DNA of 64,000 nucleotides from Haladaptatus sp. R4 (GTDB taxonomy: Archaea; Halobacteriota; Halobacteria; Halobacteriales; Haladaptataceae): NCBI RefSeq assembly GCF_001625445.1, contig NZ_LWHG01000028.1, positions 1 through 64,000 on the forward strand. The letters are read 5' to 3'. The notes under the pieces are model-generated. The model saw only the letters and a program-made list of their open reading frames with translations, made no database searches and had not been told where the DNA came from. Positions 45,259 to 53,464 of this stretch are shown piece by piece. A program made the translations under genes and the position numbers. Position 1 is the first letter of the stretch, and each line of letters opens with the position of its first letter.

Positions 45259-46329
45259 ATGCAGATCGAACCCTTCGGCTTGGAGCGCTGGTTCGCCGAA
45301 TACGAACACGAAGCCGACATCATGCTGGCCGAGAGCGGCATCCGGAGCCTCGACGCCAACCGCTTCGACCTGAACCCCGGCGAGTTGGGCTACGTCATCC
45401 CGACGAACGGCGACCCCGAGTTCCGCGCCGAGGTGGGCGAGCGCTACGGCCGGAGCGCCGACGAGGTGCTGTTCACCTGCGGAACGCAGGAGGCGAACTT
45501 TCTGGCCTTCCTGAGCCTACTAGACGAGGATAGCCACGCCGTAGTGGTCACCCCGACCTATCAGGCCCTCCACGCGGTGCCCGATTCGATGGGCGAGGTG
45601 ACGAGGGTGTCGCTCGAACCGCCCGAGTGGGAACTCGACGTGGACGCCGTCGCCGACGCGATTCGAGAGGAGATGAACGTCATCGTCCTGAACAACCCGA
45701 ACAACCCGACCGGGCGGTATCACCCGCAAGAGACGGTCGAAGCGCTCTACGACCTCGCGGAGGACGCTGGGGCGTACCTGCTCTGCGACGAAGTGTACCG
45801 ACTGCTGTCCGACGATCCGGTTGACCCCGTGGCGAGCATGGGCGAGTTCGGCATCAGCACGACGAGTTTGACGAAGGCGTACGGACTCGCCGGACTTCGG
45901 TTCGGGTGGCTCGTCGGGGCGGAGGAAGTCGTGGACGGCGCGTGGGAGTGGAAGGATTACACGACAATCTCGCCGGGTATCATCGACCAGCACGTCGCCC
46001 GGCAGGCGCTCGGCGAGCACGAGGAGGACATTCTGGCCGAGAACCGCGAACTCGCGGCGAGCAACCGCGGCCGCGTGCGGGAGTTCGTGAACGACCACGG
46101 CCTGGAGTGGTACGACCCGGTGGGTGTGAACGGTTTCGTCCGGATTCCGGACGGCTTCGAGGACGGCGAGGCGTTCTGTCGCGGCGTGGTCGAGGAGGAG
46201 AGCGTCGTCCTCGCGCCGGGGAACCTGTTCGGATTCGACCGCTACTTCCGCATCGGGTTCGGCCTGCCCGCCGACGAGTTGGAGGATGGACTGGCGCGCG
46301 TCGAGTCGTTCCTCGACCGACACGCGTAA
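45259..46329 (+). CDS. class I/II aminotransferase (PLP-dependent)
   Basis: A 356-residue fold-type I PLP enzyme. The nucleotide-like NNPNNPTGRY segment lies near 150, the Asp/Tyr pocket is LLCDEVYRLL near 175, and the PLP-binding Lys is in ISTTSLTKAYGLAGLRFGW near 204. Family members of this size in haloarchaea are often called capreomycidine-synthase-like or aspartate-type aminotransferases. The amino acceptor is not predictable. It is monocistronic and convergent with sdhA. Confidence 0.88.
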   Translation: MQIEPFGLERWFAEYEHEADIMLAESGIRSLDANRFDLNPGELGYVIPTNGDPEFRAEVGERYGRSADEVLFTCGTQEANFLAFLSLLDEDSHAVVVTPTYQALHAVPDSMGEVTRVSLEPPEWELDVDAVADAIREEMNVIVLNNPNNPTGRYHPQETVEALYDLAEDAGAYLLCDEVYRLLSDDPVDPVASMGEFGISTTSLTKAYGLAGLRFGWLVGAEEVVDGAWEWKDYTTISPGIIDQHVARQALGEHEEDILAENRELAASNRGRVREFVNDHGLEWYDPVGVNGFVRIPDGFEDGEAFCRGVVEEESVVLAPGNLFGFDRYFRIGFGLPADELEDGLARVESFLDRHA

Positions 46330-46422
46330 CCGCCGCTGTCATCCCGAACCTTCGAATTTCAGGGTTTCGACTGTCGGAAAAGCGAATTCGAGCAGTAAAA
46401 ACGACAGCGGAGAACGGAGAAG

Positions 46423-48258
46423 TCAGTAACTGCGAACTTTCGGCTCGTACTTCTTGTTCTCGCCTTCGAGGATGGTCGGCCTGTACCAGAGTTCCGGTGT
46501 GCCGTCGTTCCACGAGAGCATCGTGTGCTTCAGCCACACGTCGTCGCGGCGGTTCTGGTTCTCCTCGCGCCAGTGAGCGCCACGGAACTCGTCGCGGGCG
46601 AGCGCGCCGAGCGTGATGGCCTCTCCCAAATCGAGGAGGTTGCGCATCTCGATGGTGTGGATGAGGTCGGTGTTGAACGTGCGCGACGGGTCGTTGACGT
46701 ACACGTCGCCGTAGGACTTCCGAATCTCGTGGATGTCTTCGAGCGCCTGCTTGAGACCTTCCTCGTTCCGGAACACGTTGACGTTGTCAGTCATCGTCTT
46801 CTGGAGTTTGGCGCGCAGTTCGGCCTGCTGGACGCCGTCGTCCTTTTCCAGAAGCGTCTCGATACGGGCGCGTTCGACTTCCAACGTGGCTTCGACGGTC
46901 TGGGACGGGTCGGCGAGCGAGGTCCCGCCGTCGGCCACGGCGCTGTCGTCGTCCGAATCGACCGCGCCGGGTTCGACGGGCGTATCGACGTCGCCCATCT
47001 CGATGTCGCCGCTCTGTCCGGTCTGAATCTCCGGTTCGCCGAGGTCCTCGCCCGCGGCGTGGCGTCCGGCGCGGGCGCCGAAGACGATGAGTTCCGGCAG
47101 GGCGTTGCCGCCGAGGCGGTTCGACCCGTGGACGGACACGCAGGCACACTCGCCCGCGGCGTACAGTCCGGAGATACAGGTCTCGCCGTTCTCGTCGGTT
47201 TCGATGCCGCCCATCGCGTAGTGCTGGCCGGGTTTGACCGGCATCGGTTCTTCGAGCGCGTCGACGCCCTCGAAGTCCCGCGCGAGGTGGAGGATGTTTT
47301 CGAGTCGGTCCGTGATGCGCTCCTCGCCGAGGTGGCGCATGTCGAGGTGGACGTACTCGTCGTCGATTCCGCGTCCGTTGTTCACTTCGGTCAGTTCGGC
47401 ACGGGCGACCACGTCACGCGAGGCGAGTTCGCCGTCGTTGTTTGCGTAGCCGTGCTCGAACATGAACCGTTCTCCCTCGCTGTTGTAGAGGATGCCACCT
47501 TCGCCACGCACACCTTCGGAGATGAGAACACCGGTCGAAGGGAGCGTCGTCGGGTGGAACTGGATGAACTCCATGTCCTCCAGCGGGACACCCGCACGGT
47601 ATGCCATCGCGGCACCGTCGCCGGTGTTGGCAACCGCGTTGGTCGTGTGGTCGAAGACCTGGCCGAGACCGCCGGTCGTCAGGATGACGCCGTTTTTGGC
47701 GGTGAAACCTTCGATCTTGCCCGTCTGGATGTCGTAGCCGACGACGCCGTGACAGCTACGTTCCGAGGGGTCGTCCTCGTCCGTGACGGCGAGTTGGGTG
47801 ACGTACCACTCGTCGTACACCTGAATGCCGCGTTTGACGACCTGCTCGTACATCGTGTGGAGCAGGTGGTGACCCGTCTCCGCCCCCGCGTAGGTCGTTC
47901 GAGCGAACGACAGTCCACCGAACGGGCGCTGGGAGACGCGTCCGTCGTCCTCGCGGGAGAACGCCATTCCCCAGTGTTCGAGCTGGATGGTCTCTTTCGG
48001 GCTGTCCTGACAGAGGGTTTCGATCGCTGGGGCGTCGCCGAGATAGTCCGACCCCTTCATGGTGTCGTAGGCGTGGAGTTCCCAATCGTCGCCCTCTCTG
48101 AGTGCCGCGTTGATACCGCCTTCCGCTGCGCCGGTGTGGCTTCGAACGGGGTGAAGCTTCGTGACGAGGGCGACATCTGCGCCCTGCTCGTGGGCCGCGA
48201 TGGCCGCACGAAGCCCCGAACCGCCAGCACCGACGACGATTACGTCGTGTTCGTACAT
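46423..48258 (-). CDS. sdhA: succinate dehydrogenase flavoprotein subunit
   Basis: A 611-residue catalytic subunit of complex II. The FAD-binding GAGGSGLRAAIAAHEQGADV begins at residue 10, and the covalent-FAD His41 sits in RSHTGAAEGGI. The active-site region HPTTLPSTGVLISEGVRGEGG is near 230, and HGSNRLGGNALPELIVFGARAG is near 375. An acidic Asp/Ser/Gly insertion (about 405-450) is a typical halophilic feature. It is last in the sdhCDBA operon, 16 bases after sdhB, and converges with an aminotransferase gene. Confidence 0.96.
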   Translation of the reverse strand: MYEHDVIVVGAGGSGLRAAIAAHEQGADVALVTKLHPVRSHTGAAEGGINAALREGDDWELHAYDTMKGSDYLGDAPAIETLCQDSPKETIQLEHWGMAFSREDDGRVSQRPFGGLSFARTTYAGAETGHHLLHTMYEQVVKRGIQVYDEWYVTQLAVTDEDDPSERSCHGVVGYDIQTGKIEGFTAKNGVILTTGGLGQVFDHTTNAVANTGDGAAMAYRAGVPLEDMEFIQFHPTTLPSTGVLISEGVRGEGGILYNSEGERFMFEHGYANNDGELASRDVVARAELTEVNNGRGIDDEYVHLDMRHLGEERITDRLENILHLARDFEGVDALEEPMPVKPGQHYAMGGIETDENGETCISGLYAAGECACVSVHGSNRLGGNALPELIVFGARAGRHAAGEDLGEPEIQTGQSGDIEMGDVDTPVEPGAVDSDDDSAVADGGTSLADPSQTVEATLEVERARIETLLEKDDGVQQAELRAKLQKTMTDNVNVFRNEEGLKQALEDIHEIRKSYGDVYVNDPSRTFNTDLIHTIEMRNLLDLGEAITLGALARDEFRGAHWREENQNRRDDVWLKHTMLSWNDGTPELWYRPTILEGENKKYEPKVRSY

Positions 48259-48274
48259 TGTGTCTAAATTTGGC

Positions 48275-49135
48275 TTACCAGAACTTGAGGTTGTTCTTCA
48301 CTGCCGAGCGCTTGAGTTCCTGGATGTGCTCGGTCAGCGGGATGTCTTTCGGGCAGACGTTCGTACAGGAGAACTGGGTCTGACAGCGCCAGACGCCGTG
48401 TTCCTGGTCGAGGATGTCGTACCGGTGTTGGTGCATCTCCTCGCCCTCGCGGTCGTCCATGGCGAACCGGAATGCCTTGTTCAGCGCCGCCGGGCCGAGG
48501 TACTGGTTGTCGCCCGCCGCGATGTTACACGAGGACATGCATGCCCCACACCAGATACAGCGCGTGGACATCTTGATCTTCTCGCGGTTCTCGCGGGATT
48601 GTCGCTGTTCTTCGAGTTCGTCACTCGGCTTCTCGCTCGTCTGGAAGTACGGTTCGACCGAGTGCATCTGGTCGTAGAAGTGCTCCATGTCCACGACGAG
48701 GTCCTTGACGACTTCCGCGTGTGGAAGCGGTTCGACGCGAACCGTTCCCTTCAGATCGGAAATCTGGGTCTGACAGCCCAGTCGCTGCGTGCCGTTGATA
48801 AACAGCGCGTCGCTGCCGCAGATGGCCTGTCGGCAGGAGTGACGGAAGGTAAGCGTCGTGTCGAAGTGGTCACGCGCGTAGATGAGCGCGTCGAGGACGG
48901 TCATCCCCTTCTCGTACGGAACGTGGAACTCGTCGAACCGCGGTTCCATCTTCCCCTCGACTTCGGGGTCGTAGCGGAACACCTTGAGGCGAACCGTCTC
49001 CCCGTCAGTCTCGGTCGATTCCTGCACTTTCGATGGTTCGTTCCCCCCCTTCTCGGCCCGTCGGCGGTCGCCGGGGGTTTCGGTGCGTTCGGTCTCGCTT
49101 TCCTGGTCCGCGTCTTCGGATAGTTGCGTGCTCAT
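48275..49135 (-). CDS. sdhB: succinate dehydrogenase iron-sulfur subunit
   Basis: A 286-residue electron-transfer subunit. The first 45 residues are an acidic, charged lead. The [2Fe-2S] ligands appear in HSCRQAICGSDALFINGTQRLGCQ near 100-120. The [4Fe-4S] motif is CIWCGACMSSC near 192, and later clusters use CQTQFSCTNVCPKDIP near 253. Start codon and the sdhD stop are directly adjacent. It links SdhA to the two membrane anchors. Confidence 0.96.
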   Translation of the reverse strand: MSTQLSEDADQESETERTETPGDRRRAEKGGNEPSKVQESTETDGETVRLKVFRYDPEVEGKMEPRFDEFHVPYEKGMTVLDALIYARDHFDTTLTFRHSCRQAICGSDALFINGTQRLGCQTQISDLKGTVRVEPLPHAEVVKDLVVDMEHFYDQMHSVEPYFQTSEKPSDELEEQRQSRENREKIKMSTRCIWCGACMSSCNIAAGDNQYLGPAALNKAFRFAMDDREGEEMHQHRYDILDQEHGVWRCQTQFSCTNVCPKDIPLTEHIQELKRSAVKNNLKFW

Positions 49136-49501
49136 TTACATCAACCCGTTCATGGTGAGTGCGACGTAGATACCCTGAATGGCCAGCAGGAGGCCAGCCA
49201 CGACGAGTACCCATTTCACCGCCGTCTTTCGGCTTCCCGTGAGACCCTGGTTCAGCAGGGCCGCGTACACGCCGTTCACGCCGTGGAACGTCGCCGTGAG
49301 GAGGAACAACGTCATCGTGGCGAAGTACCCCCACTGGGACATCCGCGCTTGCGTTCCGAGGAAGGTCACGTCCTCGGCGTGGTGGACGAAGTGGAGCATG
49401 AAGAGGTGGAACGCCAGCACGACGATGAGGAACGCCGCCGTAACGCGCTGGAGGAACCACGACATGCTGCCGCTTCGGAACGAGGAGTAGCGCTCCGCCA
49501 T
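49136..49501 (-). CDS. sdhD: succinate dehydrogenase membrane anchor SdhD
   Basis: A 121-residue anchor with three hydrophobic segments: about 15-37 (FLQRVTAAFLIVVLAFHLFMLHF), 53-75 (WGYFATMTLFLLTATFHGVNGVY), and 96-116 (VLVVAGLLLAIQGIYVALTM). His residues in FHLFMLHFVHH and FHGVNG are candidates for haem and quinone contact. Spacing to sdhC and sdhB is 1 base or none, so the operon is tightly coupled. Confidence 0.9.
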   Translation of the reverse strand: MAERYSSFRSGSMSWFLQRVTAAFLIVVLAFHLFMLHFVHHAEDVTFLGTQARMSQWGYFATMTLFLLTATFHGVNGVYAALLNQGLTGSRKTAVKWVLVVAGLLLAIQGIYVALTMNGLM

Positions 49502-49502
49502 T

Positions 49503-49895
49503 TCAGAACGCCCCCGTGAGTAGCGTCGGAATGCTCGCCAATACGATGATGGCGGTCACGATAAGCGACGCGTAGAAGCTCTTGTCCTGCGATTCCAGTC
49601 CGAGTCCGAGGTCGATAAAGAGGAGTCTGACGCCGTTGAGAATGTGGAAGACAGCCACGGCGATCAGTCCGACTTCGGCGATTCGGATGACGGTTAGCCC
49701 TTCGAGACCCTGGATCGTTTGGGTGTAGTATTTCCCGCTAACGGTCGAGGTACTCAGCACGGCGATATGTGTGAACAGATAGCCGATGAGTACCCACCCA
49801 GTAAATTTGTGGAAGATCCAGGCCCACATGCCGGCCGAAAACTCACGCCATCGGCCGAAGTCCTCAATGAGGCCTCGATCATACGATTGACTCAT
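49503..49895 (-). CDS. sdhC: succinate dehydrogenase cytochrome b-556 subunit SdhC
   Basis: A 130-residue membrane anchor. It opens [22 protein letters not shown], with segments near 25-50 ([26 protein letters not shown]), 74-93 ([22 protein letters not shown]) and 105-127. His in FHKFTGW, FTHI and FHILNG are likely haem or quinone ligands. It is first in the operon; a TATA-like stretch (read CTTCTATTTG on the minus strand) lies at 49922-49931, 27-36 bases upstream. Confidence 0.92.
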   Translation of the reverse strand: MSQSYDRGLIEDFGRWREFSAGMWAWIFHKFTGWVLIGYLFTHIAVLSTSTVSGKYYTQTIQGLEGLTVIRIAEVGLIAVAVFHILNGVRLLFIDLGLGLESQDKSFYASLIVTAIIVLASIPTLLTGAF

Positions 49896-49921
49896 GCCAC
49901 TCGAATGGTCGGTACCGGGGG

Positions 49922-49931
49922 CAAATAGAAG
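49922..49931 (-). promoter_or_regulatory. TATA-like element for the sdh operon
   Basis: Reads CTTCTATTTG on the minus strand, 27-36 bases before the sdhC ATG. This is the right spacing, but the match to the haloarchaeal TATA consensus is modest. Confidence 0.35.
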
Positions 49932-50110
49932 TTACTACCTGTCCGCGTATGCGCCCCGAAAATACACCTCGGTTGACCACTCGGCCCCTCAGTACCGAAT
50001 CCGAAACGGACGCGCATCTCCGGGTCTCTATCGGCTTATCTCTACAACAAATACGGCGAACGTTTGAGTGCTTACAGGAACTAACTATCAGTAATATTCA
50101 AACCCACGGA

Positions 50111-50136
50111 TTGCCGCTTTCGGGATGAAGCGGCAA
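50111..50136 (-). terminator. 9-bp hairpin after the AspA/AstE-type gene
   Basis: TTGCCGCTT (50111-50119) and AAGCGGCAA (50128-50136) form a perfect stem with an 8-base loop, 19 bases past the stop of the minus-strand gene. No U-run follows closely, so it may stabilise the mRNA end rather than terminate. The rest of 49932-50154 shows no gene. Confidence 0.45.
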
Positions 50137-50154
50137 CCGTCGCGGATATCTGGG

Positions 50155-51231
50155 TTACTGGTCGCCGAGTTCGGGTGCCCCGACGTAGCCCGGCGGTTGC
50201 ACGTCGCCCTCGGTTTCCGCGTGTGCCCGGTCGCGTTTCAGCGCGCGGCGGGTGTCCGCGTTCAGTTCCACGATGTGACAGAGCGGGTTTCCGGGGTAGA
50301 CCACCGGATTCTCCAGCACACCGACGAGCAGGCCGGTGAACGGTGCCTTGACGGACTCGCTTTCGGTCTTGAACGGGTTCGTGATGGAACAGATTGGCGT
50401 CCCCTCGTACACCAGCGAGCCACGGTCGTAATGCATCTCGACGAGGCCCCCGACGTCCGCGCGGAGCCACGTCTTTTCCTTCTCATCGTCGATGACGGTT
50501 CTCCATCCCGGCCATTTCACCGGGTCGTCGGGGTGGAGATTGTACTCCGCGAAGGCGCTCATCACGCCTTCGAGCGCTCGGTCGATGAAGTGTCGTTGGA
50601 AGCGGTGTGCTTCGCCCATCTCGATGGTGATGGTCGGAATTCCCGAATCGGAGGCCTCGCGACGGAGCGTTCCGGACGAACCGTGCGAGGAGATGATGAC
50701 GTTCGAACCGAACGCGCGGGCGAGTCGGACGACTTCGGGATTCTCCATATCAGCACGAACGTGGAGCATGTTCGTCCGGCCGCGTGTGGACGTGTGGAAG
50801 TCGATACCGAAATCGCACGGTTCGAGGAAATTGCGATAGATCTGATCGGCCATCCGCTTCGCGCTCGTGGACCCCTGACGACCCGGGAACGAGCGGTTCA
50901 GGTCGCGGTCGTAGATGGGGAGGTATCGCTGCTGGGCGAGAAACCCGGGGACGTTCATCACGGGGAGACAGACGATGGTCCCGTGCAACTCCTCGTGATT
51001 CCAGTCGTAGGCGACTTCACGGACGACTTCGATGCCGTTGAGTTCGTCACCGTGGGCCGCCGCAGAGAGAAAGACGGTCGGGCCGGGATACTCTCCGTTG
51101 ACGATGGTAACGGGAATCCGAACCGGATCACCGAGATACGTCTCGCTGATTCCGTACCGGATGTTTTGGATTTCGCCCGGTTCCACGATACCGCCATTAT
51201 ACGTGAACGGCTCCGCCTCGTCCCCGGTCAT
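50155..51231 (-). CDS. succinylglutamate desuccinylase/aspartoacylase-type deacylase
   Basis: A 358-residue zinc enzyme of the M14-like AstE/AspA family. Zinc ligands are visible in AAAHGDELNGIEVVREV (His and Glu) near 59 and the later His in CDFGIDFHTSTRGRTN near 144. The substrate-binding signature YDRDLNRSFPGR lies near 107. The C-terminal part (KAPFTGLLVGVLENPVVYPGNPLCHIV) is a lipoyl/biotinyl-like barrel. The family removes acyl or aminoacyl groups from N-acyl amino acids or peptides. ATG 51231 is preferred. It is divergent from the RimK-retropepsin fusion, with a 133-base shared upstream region, which hints at a common substrate. Confidence 0.87.
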   Translation of the reverse strand: MTGDEAEPFTYNGGIVEPGEIQNIRYGISETYLGDPVRIPVTIVNGEYPGPTVFLSAAAHGDELNGIEVVREVAYDWNHEELHGTIVCLPVMNVPGFLAQQRYLPIYDRDLNRSFPGRQGSTSAKRMADQIYRNFLEPCDFGIDFHTSTRGRTNMLHVRADMENPEVVRLARAFGSNVIISSHGSSGTLRREASDSGIPTITIEMGEAHRFQRHFIDRALEGVMSAFAEYNLHPDDPVKWPGWRTVIDDEKEKTWLRADVGGLVEMHYDRGSLVYEGTPICSITNPFKTESESVKAPFTGLLVGVLENPVVYPGNPLCHIVELNADTRRALKRDRAHAETEGDVQPPGYVGAPELGDQ

Positions 51232-51364
51232 GTACACCACTCAGGGAGCACCGTATAAAAATATACTACTACACATGTCCCGTTCCGGAACTTTTCTGTG
51301 GGAGACGTTGACGCTTCAAATCAACTGGGAACGATTTAAGACCGAACGGACGAAATGTACGTTA

Positions 51365-52728
51365 ATGGATTCTAACGGCTCACCTGTACGGGTTGGGGTA
51401 CTCAGTCTACACAACAGCAAGGAAACGAAAGCGATCTGCAACGCTATCGAAGATCTCGGTCACGAACCGGAGTGGCTTCGCCACGAGAACACGGCGGTCG
51501 AAATCGAGAATGGGGAAGTCACGCTCGAACCGGATATCGACGTCGTCGCCAACCGCCTTCTGCTCTCCAATACCGAACAACCGTCCGAAGCGCTCGGACT
51601 CGCGAACATCTACGACTCTCTCGTTCCGATTCTCAACCGACCGCACGCGGTGATGACGGCCATTCACAAGTTCTCGACCGCGGCGAGTCTCACGAACGCC
51701 GGAGTCCAAGTCCCGGATGCGCTTCTCGCGCTCGACACCGACCGCCTCAACGACGGTCGGGCGAACTACGGCGAAGAGGCCGTCTACAAAACCGCCATCG
51801 GAACCCACGGCGGCGGGACGTGGAAGGTCGGTCCGGACGAACTCGTCAATCCGCGCGTCGGGGATCGCCAGGCGTTCTTACAGGACCTCATCGAGCGCGA
51901 CGAGGGGCGACACCGCGACCTTCGCGTCTACGTCATCGGCGATCAGATCGTCGGCGCGATGAACCGCTACGCGCCGGAAAACGACTGGCGGACGAACGTC
52001 GCGCTCGGCGGCGACGTCGAGGACATGACCGACGAACTGCCGGACGAAGTCGTCGATATCGCCCGGCGGGCGCGACCGACGTCGTCGGACTCGACTACGC
52101 CGGTGTGGACCTCATCGAGGGGAACGACGGCTGGTACGTCCTGGAAGTCAACCCGACGGCCGGATTCAAGGGCCTGTACAAGGCGACCGGTCGAAGCGCG
52201 GCCCCGTACATCGCGAAGGCGGCGATCGAGGCGGGTGGCGGGGACGTCGACCACCAGCGCGTGGATGAGTTGTCCGCGACGTTGGACGACTCCGTCCCGT
52301 CGTGCAAGCCCGTCAGCAGTAGTCCGGAACCGACCGAACCCGTCGTCATCGGCTACACCGAGGAAGTGCTGGTGAGCGGAACCAGCGGGTCGGAAACCGT
52401 CGTCGCGAAATCCGACACGGGTGCGACCCGGTCGAGCATCGACACGAAACTCGCCGCCCAGATCGGTGCGGGTCCCATCAAGAGCATGACCCGCGTCAAG
52501 TCGGGCAGCAGCAAGTCGAGCAAATCGCGCCCCGTCGTCGACGTCGTCATCGGCGTCGGCGGCAACCGCCACACCGTCACCGCTAGCATCGAGGACCGAA
52601 GTCACATGGACTATCCGGTCCTCCTCGGTCGGGACATCCTCGAACATTACCAGGTGGACGTGCGTCGCCGCGTCGATTCCGATGACGAAGCCGAGATGGA
52701 AGAGGAAGAGGAGCACGCCGAAGAATAA
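51365..52728 (+). CDS. RimK-type ATP-grasp ligase fused to RimB-like retropepsin (one frameshift)
   Basis: A two-part protein. Residues 1-300 are a RimK ATP-grasp ligase that adds amino acids, often glutamate, through an acyl-phosphate: VRVGVLSLHNSKETKAIC at the start, YKTAIGTHGGGTWKVG near 143, and VLEVNPTAGFKGLYKATGR in the metal site. From about 325 an aspartic-protease domain follows, with SDTGATRSSIDTKL (catalytic DTGA, near 350) and YPVLLGRDILEHYQ, as in RimB and ATP-dependent zinc protease proteins. A base is missing near 52070, in a CGGCGGGCGCG stretch. Restored length is about 454 residues. The tail is very acidic. The substrate is unknown. Confidence 0.86.
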
Positions 52729-52795
52729 GCAGGGTAAGGCGGACAGCTTTTTTGCCGTGGCTTCCTACCGACGAGCAACCGCTACGAGTGAGACG

Positions 52796-53383
52796 ATGAA
52801 CGACGACGCACTATCTACACTTCGGGAGGACCCCGTGATGGCCGAGTTGCTCGACAGACACGACCCGTACTCGGAAGCGAACTGGTCGGAGTACGAACGG
52901 CTCTGTATCTCGATAATCAACCAACAGCTCTCGACGGCGAGCGCGGCGGCGGTCAAAGAGCGCGTCTTCTCCCTGCTCGGGGACGTGACGCCACAAACCG
53001 TGCTGGCCGCGGACGACGACGACCTCCGGGACGCGGGTCTCTCGCGCACGAAAGTCGAATACCTGAAGAACGCGGCCCGCGCGTTCCAGCGGAACGATCT
53101 CACCAAGGAGGGACTCTCCGAGCATTCGAACGAGGAAGTCGTGGACGCGCTGACCGAGATAAAGGGTGTCGGCGAGTGGACCGCCAGAATGTATCTGCTG
53201 TTCGTGCTGGAACGGGAGGACATCCTCCCGCTCGGTGACCTGGCGGTACGCCGCGGCATCCAGCAGTTGTACGGAAACGGGACGGAGTTGACGCGCGAGG
53301 AGATGCGTGAAATCGGCGAGCAGTGGCGACCCTACCGTTCGGTCGCGACGCGATACATCTGGGCCGAGTACGAATCGGAGTGA
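52796..53383 (+). CDS. DNA-3-methyladenine glycosylase (AlkA-like)
   Basis: A 195-residue base-excision enzyme of the HhH-GPD family. The start region reads LDRHDPYSEANWSEYERLCISIINQQLSTASA. The helix-hairpin-helix is LTEIKGVGEWTARMYLLFVL near 120, followed by the catalytic Asp in ILPLGDLAVRRGIQQLYG near 150. It is the short form lacking the N-terminal domain of E. coli AlkA. ATG 52796 is chosen as the frame upstream is not family-like. It begins 68 bases after the RimK fusion stop. Confidence 0.9.
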   Translation: MNDDALSTLREDPVMAELLDRHDPYSEANWSEYERLCISIINQQLSTASAAAVKERVFSLLGDVTPQTVLAADDDDLRDAGLSRTKVEYLKNAARAFQRNDLTKEGLSEHSNEEVVDALTEIKGVGEWTARMYLLFVLEREDILPLGDLAVRRGIQQLYGNGTELTREEMREIGEQWRPYRSVATRYIWAEYESE

Positions 53384-53464
53384 GAAAACCGTTCGAAAAC
53401 GACGCCGGAGGGTGTCTACGGTCGTCCTTCCACGGATACCGTAGTTGGGGGACGGACGATGGAT

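Noticed and set aside
46525-48267. 580-residue open frame antisense to sdhA
   Set aside because: It is a high-G+C shadow of sdhA with repetitive Val/Arg/Asp composition and no recognisable family.
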